Positions 58,941 through 64,000 of a DNA stretch of 64,000 bases are shown here, piece after piece. Each line of letters starts with the position of its first letter. Position 1 is the stretch's first letter. The translations under genes and the position numbers were made by a program. The notes under the pieces are model-generated. The model saw only the letters and a list, made by a program, of their open reading frames with translations, made no database searches and was not told the DNA's origin. The stretch lies in the NCBI GenBank assembly GCA_036351435.1, contig JAZBPA010000065.1, positions 20,394-84,393 of the forward strand. The letters run 5' to 3'. This DNA is from JAAUQA01 sp036351435. Its GTDB lineage: Bacteria > Pseudomonadota > Gammaproteobacteria > Competibacterales > Competibacteraceae.

Positions 58941-59393
58941 GTGAAACAATTGACCATTTTTCGGATGTTTAGCTTATTAGCAACACTAGCACTGGTAGCA
59001 ATGCTCACAGCGACTATAAGTATGAGCACTGTCCAAGCGTCTGAACCACAAGGCGAAAGTGATCAGGCACCATCTACTGAACCTAGGGCGGTTGTCACGG
59101 CACTGATTGATGCCATGCAAGCGAACGATGCGGAACGGATTCGTTCACTATTTGATGCCAACGCTTCTCAGGCTTATGGGGATGGGCCAGCGAAGTCAGG
59201 GGCAGCGTTTTTTAGTTGGCTCGATAGCGACATTATTAATCGCCAGGGTCGTGTTGAGAACGCGCAACTCGCTGTCGACGGCAACCAAGTGGTCGTAACC
59301 GGCCAGTATCGCAGCAGAGGCTATACAAGCGCGGCCAACTTCTTAATGACGGTGGAGAATGGGCGCATTACCAGCTGGCGTATGCGGTACTGA
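58941..59393 (+). CDS. Exported NTF2-like protein
   Basis: A 150-residue protein with a signal peptide (hydrophobic core about 10-28, cleavage near VQA) and a mature NTF2/SnoaL-like fold (PRAVVTALIDAMQANDAERIRSLF, then GQYRSRGYTSAANFLMTVENGRITSWRM in pattern). These folds bind small molecules or work as accessory domains; no activity can be assigned. The GTG at 58941 has GGGAGG upstream. The frame is open further back over the preceding gene. Confidence 0.7.
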   Translation: MKQLTIFRMFSLLATLALVAMLTATISMSTVQASEPQGESDQAPSTEPRAVVTALIDAMQANDAERIRSLFDANASQAYGDGPAKSGAAFFSWLDSDIINRQGRVENAQLAVDGNQVVVTGQYRSRGYTSAANFLMTVENGRITSWRMRY

Positions 59394-59520
59394 GGCACAC
59401 TTGTAACAACCTATGGTTTACAGGCACAGCTTGAATTCAGGCTAGACAGATAGTGTAATAAATCTGTAATACGATACGAATTCTGTCTGCTTAACAGCAA
59501 GCTGGAGCTGCTGCTTTGAT

Positions 59521-59553
59521 AGTGGCAACAGCCGGTTTAACCGTGTTGCCACT
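59521..59553. terminator. Long hairpin downstream of the NTF2-like gene
   Basis: AGTGGCAACA (59521-59530) pairs with TGTTGCCACT (59544-59553), and the interior CGGTTTAACCG is itself self-complementary, so a nearly continuous stem can form. It lies in the 283-base gap before the histidine kinase. No T-run follows on either strand. It may be a terminator or an RNA-stability element; nothing else in the gap is recognisable. Confidence 0.4.
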
Positions 59554-59676
59554 GTTCCATTTAAAAACAAGGGTATCTGATGTGACAAAAAGGACCCTTT
59601 TCGCTGCCGCGAACCAGCATCCCTATTAGCTGCTGACTTTGCTAATATTGGGCGTTTATAGACAAACCTCAATAGT

Positions 59677-61542
59677 GTGATTTTACCCCCCAGTTTAAAC
59701 CGTAGCGATTGTAAAACGCTGGATGCGATTAGCACGCCTATCTGGATCTTCGACATCAATCGAAAAGCCATGTGGTGGGCTAATGCCGTTGCTATCGAAT
59801 TATGGGATGCGCCGTCCCTGGAGAGTCTGCTACATCGCGACTTCGCTTCCGACATGTCACCGGGCACGGAAATCCGGTTACAAGACTACTTGCAACACTT
59901 TAGGGATGGGAAAACAGTTACCGAACAATGGACATTCTATCCCCGCAATGTCGGGGCGGTGACCGTTCGTTGTCTGTGCTCAGGAATTTATGTCGACGAC
60001 AGTCGCTTAGCGATGCTGGTGCAAGGCGAAATTCTAAGCAAATCCTCCGATGAGCACGCTTTACGCGGGATCGAAGCCTTACGCGATACCAGCGTCTGTG
60101 TCTCCCTTTACGATGCCGAAGGTCATTCGCTGATGCGCAATCCGGCGGCTTTACGCGCTTATCCAGGGAATCAGCATCACTTCGGCGACCGCTTCATCAA
60201 GGACCAGGATCGAACCCAGGCTCTTGATGCGCTTAATGAAGGTATAGCCTATCATGCAGAAATAGCTGTCATCACGGCAGCAGGAGAACGCTGGCACAGC
60301 CTGGATGCCCGTCTGGTTAAGGACCCCATCACTGGTCAGACAGCGACGCTGGTCAACGAGCACGACATCACCGACCTTCATCACACCCAGGAAGCCCTGG
60401 TACGAGCGCGCGAAGCCGCCGAAGCAGCTAATCAGGCCAAATCAGAGTTCCTAGCCAATATAAGTCATGAGCTACGCACACCACTAAATGGCATCATCGG
60501 GATGGCTGAACTACTACTGAGTACGCGACCGGTTGAACCGCAGTTTAGTTATACCAATTCTTTACTACAGTCGGGTCGTTTATTGAGTGCGCTGATTGAG
60601 GATGTGCTTGATTTCGCCAAAATCGAAGCCGGCAAAATCGAGCTAGAAAAAATCCCTATAGCACTCGAACCATTGCTGCGCCAAAGCATTGACACGTTCA
60701 AACACCAAGCGCTGCAAAAAAACGTACAAACGCGGGTACGCCTTGACAGGACCTTGCCATCACATATTTTGGCCGATCCCATCCGACTACGCCAAATTCT
60801 AAGCAATTTGATCGGCAACGCCTTGAAATTTACCGAACAGGGTGGCGTGGAACTCTGTGCCACTTACCAAGGCAAAGGCAGCGAGCACGAATACCTTCGC
60901 CTTGACATCAAAGACACGGGTATCGGCATCGCACCAGACAAACTCGATACTCTGTTCGAGCGTTTCACTCAAGCCGACAGTTCCACCAGTCGGCGTTATG
61001 GCGGGACTGGTTTGGGTCTACCCATCAGCAAAGGCCTGTGTGAGGTTATGGGTGGTCAACTATCCGCCACTAGCATACCGAATGTAGGGTCTGTATTTTC
61101 AGTGGAAATCCCACTCGTGATTGCGCCCGTCAATACCTCAGAAACACCACCAACAGCAGCAATTTCGCCTCACCGGCTCAACATTTTGGTAGCGGAAGAC
61201 AATTTAATAAACCAAGAAGTCGCGGTAGGTTATTTGGAAGCGATGGGTCACCAAGTGGATCTGGCGAATAATGGCGCAGAGGTGCTCGCGTTGTTCAAAC
61301 AGCGCCATTACAACCTGATCTTCATGGACCTGATGATGCCCGATGTCGATGGCATCCAAGCGACCAAAGCCATACGCGCTGCCGATGTCCACAACAATAT
61401 CCTTATCATTGCAATGACGGCAGCGGCTACTAAGAAAGATCGTGACCTTTGCTTAGCCGCTGGCATGGACGATTATCTCAGCAAGCCAACTTCTCGCGCC
61501 AAGATTGAGCAGATCCTGACTAAATGGTCAGCGCGTTTGTAA
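59677..61542 (+). CDS. Soluble hybrid sensor histidine kinase
   Basis: A 621-residue kinase without membrane segments. Two PAS-like regions occupy about 10-120 and 130-235, a coiled linker leads to the H box (SHELRTPLNG, His264), the ATPase has NLIGNALKFT, DTGIGI and GGTGLGLPIS, and a C-terminal receiver carries FMDLMMPDVDG (Asp near 549) and a KP near 605. It lacks an Hpt domain, so a separate phosphotransfer protein is expected. The start is a GTG at 59677 without a clear Shine-Dalgarno sequence, so the N terminus is uncertain. The signal is unknown. Confidence 0.92.
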   Translation: MILPPSLNRSDCKTLDAISTPIWIFDINRKAMWWANAVAIELWDAPSLESLLHRDFASDMSPGTEIRLQDYLQHFRDGKTVTEQWTFYPRNVGAVTVRCLCSGIYVDDSRLAMLVQGEILSKSSDEHALRGIEALRDTSVCVSLYDAEGHSLMRNPAALRAYPGNQHHFGDRFIKDQDRTQALDALNEGIAYHAEIAVITAAGERWHSLDARLVKDPITGQTATLVNEHDITDLHHTQEALVRAREAAEAANQAKSEFLANISHELRTPLNGIIGMAELLLSTRPVEPQFSYTNSLLQSGRLLSALIEDVLDFAKIEAGKIELEKIPIALEPLLRQSIDTFKHQALQKNVQTRVRLDRTLPSHILADPIRLRQILSNLIGNALKFTEQGGVELCATYQGKGSEHEYLRLDIKDTGIGIAPDKLDTLFERFTQADSSTSRRYGGTGLGLPISKGLCEVMGGQLSATSIPNVGSVFSVEIPLVIAPVNTSETPPTAAISPHRLNILVAEDNLINQEVAVGYLEAMGHQVDLANNGAEVLALFKQRHYNLIFMDLMMPDVDGIQATKAIRAADVHNNILIIAMTAAATKKDRDLCLAAGMDDYLSKPTSRAKIEQILTKWSARL

Positions 61543-61892
61543 CTCAGAGTAACAGAGCCAAACAAAAGGGTCAGGTCTTGTAATTTGAATTTCTAGCGCA
61601 TGCTTTAGTGATGAAGACGTGACAAGCCGAGTTTTGCGAAAGGGCATTGCGTATACGGATCGTGAAAGCACCTATACATGCCATTTATTTGTGTGGCTAT
61701 GGCGCCGACATTAACAATGTATGACTAAGCAGACCGGGCTGTTTGAAAAGAAATGTAAAAAATTATGTAAATTCCTCGGCGCTTCAAAAGGCTGTTCTAT
61801 ACTGATGCTAACAGCCTGACGAGGATGGTCACCGTTAGGCTCATCAAAACCTGTTTCAGATTCCTATAGCCATTTCAATTAGGAGAAAACTT
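61543..61892. other. Intergenic region between the hybrid kinase and the SnoaL-like gene
   Basis: A 350-base gap. It holds an inverted repeat GGCTGTT/AACAGCC (61790-61796 and 61810-61816) that brackets a sigma-S-like -10 element, described separately. The first 200 bases are A/T-mixed, with no ORF, RNA gene or repeat that I can support. Confidence 0.5.
61796..61805 (+). promoter_or_regulatory. Sigma-S-like -10 element for the SnoaL-like gene
   Basis: TCTATACTGA resembles the stationary-phase (sigma-S) extended -10 consensus TCTATACTTAA and has no good -35 upstream, as is usual for sigma-S. Transcription would begin near 61810, about 85 bases before the ATG at 61893. It sits inside the GGCTGTT/AACAGCC inverted repeat, which could be an operator. 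Confidence 0.5.
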
Positions 61893-62336
61893 ATGTCGCT
61901 TGAAGCCAACAAAGCGGTGGTTCGCCGCGCCTATGAAGTCGGTATGAATAAAAAGGATTGGGCTGTTATCGACGAGGTGTTTTCACCGGACTATGTTGTC
62001 CGCTATCCCGGCCTGGCCCCTATTCGTGGCCTTGCAGATGCCAAACAAGCCCTAAAAGCGTTCCTTGATGCATTTCCCGATATTCACTTCGTTGTCGAAG
62101 ATCAGCTTGCTGAAGGCGACAAGGTGACGACCCGCTGGACTGGCAAAGGAACCCATTCGGGCGAGTATCGGGGCTTTCCCGTTTCCTCCAAGATTTACCC
62201 GCCGACAGGCAAACCCGTGCAGTTCAGCGCCACCGATATCTACCTCATTAAAGACGGCAAGATCGTTGAAGAGTGGAACACGCTCGAAACCTTGGTCGTG
62301 CTAAATCAGATTGGTGCGGTTCCCGACCCCGAATAA
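61893..62336 (+). CDS. SnoaL-like / ester cyclase family protein
   Basis: A 147-residue cone-fold protein of the SnoaL type (VVRRAYEVGMNKKDWAVIDE, FPDIHFVVEDQLAEGDKV, TRWTGKGTHSGEY, GKIVEEWNTLE). Members include polyketide cyclases, but most are of unknown activity. The ATG follows AGGAG at a normal distance. It is flanked by a sigma-S-like promoter and a 9-bp hairpin, so it is probably a single-gene unit. Confidence 0.85.
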   Translation: MSLEANKAVVRRAYEVGMNKKDWAVIDEVFSPDYVVRYPGLAPIRGLADAKQALKAFLDAFPDIHFVVEDQLAEGDKVTTRWTGKGTHSGEYRGFPVSSKIYPPTGKPVQFSATDIYLIKDGKIVEEWNTLETLVVLNQIGAVPDPE

Positions 62337-62369
62337 GCCGTCCATAGAGTGCGATGGAGCATTAGGAAA

Positions 62370-62389
62370 AAAGGGGATTTATCCCCTTT
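62370..62389 (+). terminator. 9-bp hairpin after the SnoaL-like gene
   Basis: AAAGGGGAT and ATCCCCTTT pair perfectly around two bases, 33 bases past the stop codon. An A-run before the stem and TTTA at its end give a weak intrinsic terminator that would work in either direction. Confidence 0.5.
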
Positions 62390-62418
62390 ATGTTGTCGCA
62401 CAAGAGTAATTCTTAAAA

Positions 62419-62429
62419 TCTATACTTGA
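62419..62429 (+). promoter_or_regulatory. Sigma-S-like -10 element for the GMC oxidoreductase gene
   Basis: TCTATACTTGA matches the sigma-S extended -10 consensus TCTATACTTAA at ten of eleven positions. Transcription would begin near 62434, leaving a leader of about 115 bases before the ATG at 62550. The element is almost the same as the one upstream of the preceding gene. Confidence 0.55.
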
Positions 62430-62452
62430 CTGCAGTGATACTGCGGTCTTCC

Positions 62453-62494
62453 GAAATCGGTGATGGTTTGCCATCAATAACTGCCCCCGATTTC
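62453..62494 (+). promoter_or_regulatory. Structured 5' leader of the GMC oxidoreductase gene
   Basis: An outer stem GAAATCGG (62453-62460) / CCGATTTC (62487-62494) encloses an inner stem TGATGG (62461-62466) / CCATCA (62471-62476). The two are contiguous on the 5' side, with a 10-base bulge on the 3' side. A further small hairpin, GCAGT/ACTGC, lies at 62432-62444. It could be a cis-regulatory RNA or just an mRNA-stabilising structure. I do not recognise any known riboswitch. Confidence 0.4.
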
Positions 62495-62549
62495 TCGCAA
62501 TAACAACTAAACATTAAAAGCGACACTTCAGACTCTTAAGGAGTGACCT

Positions 62550-64000
62550 ATGAGCCAAACCCCACCTATTAACAAGTCTGTCGATTACAAAACCGTCTCG
62601 GAGACTCTCTACGACGCAGTGATTGTCGGGTCCGGAGTCGCGGGTTCCATCGTCGCGAAGGAATTGAGTGAACAGGGCCATCGCGTGCTGGTACTCGAAG
62701 CGGGGCCTGACCAGGATATGACCGTGGCCGGCTTCAATGAGTACGTGAAAAATTTCCACGGCTCTGTGGATAAAGACAACAACGCCCCCTTCCCCAGGAA
62801 TCCCAATGCCCCCAGCCCGAGAAGTCCAGATATCGAAAAGTTAGTCCCCGGCCAAGTCGGCACATCAGGCTATTTCGTCCAGCGTGGACCACTAGCCCTG
62901 GATAGCGCCTACACCCGGGTCGCCGGTGGCGCGACCACACACTTTCAGGCCACTACGTTGCGCATGTTGCCGGAAGATTTCAAACTGCGCAGCCACTTCG
63001 GCCAAGGGCTTGATTGGCCGATCAGCTACGAAGACATGATGCCGTATTACCGGCAAGCGGAGTTCGAGCTTGGCGTCTCAGCCGATGTGGAAGAACAGCG
63101 ATACGCGGGACTTCATTTCGAACCCGACTATGTCTACCCCATGCATAAGATTCCCATCTCGTATCTGGACAAAGCCGTCGCTAAGGGCATTGATGGCTCG
63201 AAGATTGAGATTGGCTCCGAAACCCTCAACTTGAAAGTACACAGCATCCCTCAGGGTCGCAATGGTATTCCTAACCCCAAGTACGATAACGGTAAGGGAT
63301 TCGCGCCGGTGGGGGCCGTTAGCCGCCATCAAGCCGAATTAGGCGGACGCTGCCAGGGTAACGCGAATTGCACGCCCATTTGCCCGGTTCAGGCGAAGTA
63401 CGATGGCCGGAAAACCTTAAACAAAGCCCTACAAACCGGCAGCGTCGATTTTCTCGCGCAGGCGGTGGCCTCACAGGTTCAGATTGATCCCGGCAATGGC
63501 CGGGTAACCGGCGTTCAGGTCAAGGTTTACCATGACCCGAATTCCCCTGAACATGAGACGGCAGAGGTGCGCGGCAAACTGTTTGTACTAGCGGCCAATG
63601 CGGTGGAAAACGCCCGGCTGATGCTGTCCTCGGGGCTACGTAGCACCAGTGGTCTAATGGGCAAAAACCTAATGGATCACCCCTATCTGCTGGCATGGGG
63701 ATTGATGCCTGAAGTCGCCGGCACTATGCGCGGGCCTTTGGGGACTTCAGGTATTGAAGAATTCCGTAGTGGCGCGTTTCGCCGCAAGCAGTCCGGTTTT
63801 CGCATTGATATCCATAACGAGGGATGGGGATGGGCAACCGGCTCTCCCTTCACTGATCTGGTCGATATCGTTGACAATAAAAACAAGTTCGGTCATTCGT
63901 TGCGGCAGCAACTCATAGATCGGATTTCGCGCCAGCTATTGCTCGCCTTCACCTGTGAATTGCCAGCCGACCCGAGCAATCAAGTGTCGATCGATCCTCA
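62550..64000 (+). CDS. GMC family oxidoreductase, N-terminal part (partial)
   Basis: The frame is open from the ATG at 62550 (AAGGAG six bases before) to the right edge, giving 483 residues without a stop. The FAD loop is GSGVAG (27-32), followed by VLEAGP; RVAGGATTHFQA marks the flavin pocket; KNLMDHP comes near the middle. A cysteine-rich stretch (GGRCQGNANCTPICPVQAKYD in part) occurs near 270-290, as in gluconate 2-dehydrogenase-like GMC enzymes. The substrate could be a sugar, polyol or alcohol. The catalytic His region lies beyond the window. Preceded by a sigma-S-like promoter and a structured leader. Confidence 0.9.
   Translation, partial: MSQTPPINKSVDYKTVSETLYDAVIVGSGVAGSIVAKELSEQGHRVLVLEAGPDQDMTVAGFNEYVKNFHGSVDKDNNAPFPRNPNAPSPRSPDIEKLVPGQVGTSGYFVQRGPLALDSAYTRVAGGATTHFQATTLRMLPEDFKLRSHFGQGLDWPISYEDMMPYYRQAEFELGVSADVEEQRYAGLHFEPDYVYPMHKIPISYLDKAVAKGIDGSKIEIGSETLNLKVHSIPQGRNGIPNPKYDNGKGFAPVGAVSRHQAELGGRCQGNANCTPICPVQAKYDGRKTLNKALQTGSVDFLAQAVASQVQIDPGNGRVTGVQVKVYHDPNSPEHETAEVRGKLFVLAANAVENARLMLSSGLRSTSGLMGKNLMDHPYLLAWGLMPEVAGTMRGPLGTSGIEEFRSGAFRRKQSGFRIDIHNEGWGWATGSPFTDLVDIVDNKNKFGHSLRQQLIDRISRQLLLAFTCELPADPSNQVSIDP

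Noticed and set aside
1..64000. tRNA, rRNA, CRISPR arrays, insertion sequences
   Set aside because: I scanned the intergenic regions by eye for tRNA-like cloverleaf ends, regular repeats and transposase motifs and saw none. Genes almost fill the window.

Overview
The window looks like chromosome from a free-living, environmental gammaproteobacterium. The evidence is a Pil-Chp / gshB / yqgE / ruvX / pilT / yggS / proC / yggT / metX / metW block in the order known from Pseudomonas aeruginosa, a suhB/trmJ divergent pair, opgG/opgH and an LpxA-type lipid A enzyme. Several genes are atypical of enterics and pseudomonads: PdxS/PdxT vitamin B6 synthesis, an actinobacterial-type glycogen/maltose-1-phosphate synthase (GlgM-like) beside glgC, and the GnnA/GnnB pair for diamino-sugar lipid A. 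A glycogen-storing lineage such as Competibacteraceae would fit, but that is inference. I see no rRNA, tRNA, CRISPR array, insertion sequence or prophage.

Layout. 1-2046: end of gltB, then gltD (glutamate synthase). 2116-5373: a small reverse-strand ORF, then lpxA-gnnA-gnnB as one overlapping operon. 5370-7746 (reverse): pdxT, pdxS and a HAD-type hydrolase. 7999-10518: glgC and a GlgM-like synthase. 10593-17109: PagL-like lipid A deacylase, CysB-type regulator, a Tus-like replication-terminus protein and, overlapping it by ATGA, a 1350-residue duplicated membrane protein. 17144-22911: hydrolase-OsmC fusion, small helical protein, MATE pump, GYF-AIM24 protein, suhB and trmJ. 23111-27809: prkA-yeaH-spoVR stress operon behind a very good sigma-54 promoter match.

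27821-36817 (reverse): type IV pilus chemosensory cluster pilG-pilI-pilJ-chpA-chpC, without pilH, pilK or chpB. 37134-45986: gshB, tonB-like, yqgE, ruvX, pilT (reverse), yggS, a small exported protein, proC, yggT, yggU, metX and metW. 46083-53462: a GGDEF/EAL protein, endonuclease V and opgG-X-opgH, where X may be the detached amino-terminal part of OpgH. 53552-56641: a secreted beta-helix protein with two Cys-Cys Ig-like domains.

56751-64000 is more accessory: a LysR/SDR divergent pair, small membrane and NTF2-like proteins, a soluble hybrid histidine kinase, a SnoaL-like protein and a GMC oxidoreductase cut by the window end. The last two each follow a sigma-S-like -10 element, and the second also has a structured leader.

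The points most worth following are the Tus homologue coupled to a large duplicated membrane protein, the lpxA-gnnA-gnnB operon with a PagL-like enzyme that should not be able to act on its product, the GlgM-type synthase, the sigma-54 promoter of prkA, and the twin-CC beta-helix exoprotein. All functional calls come from reading motifs by eye; no database search was run.
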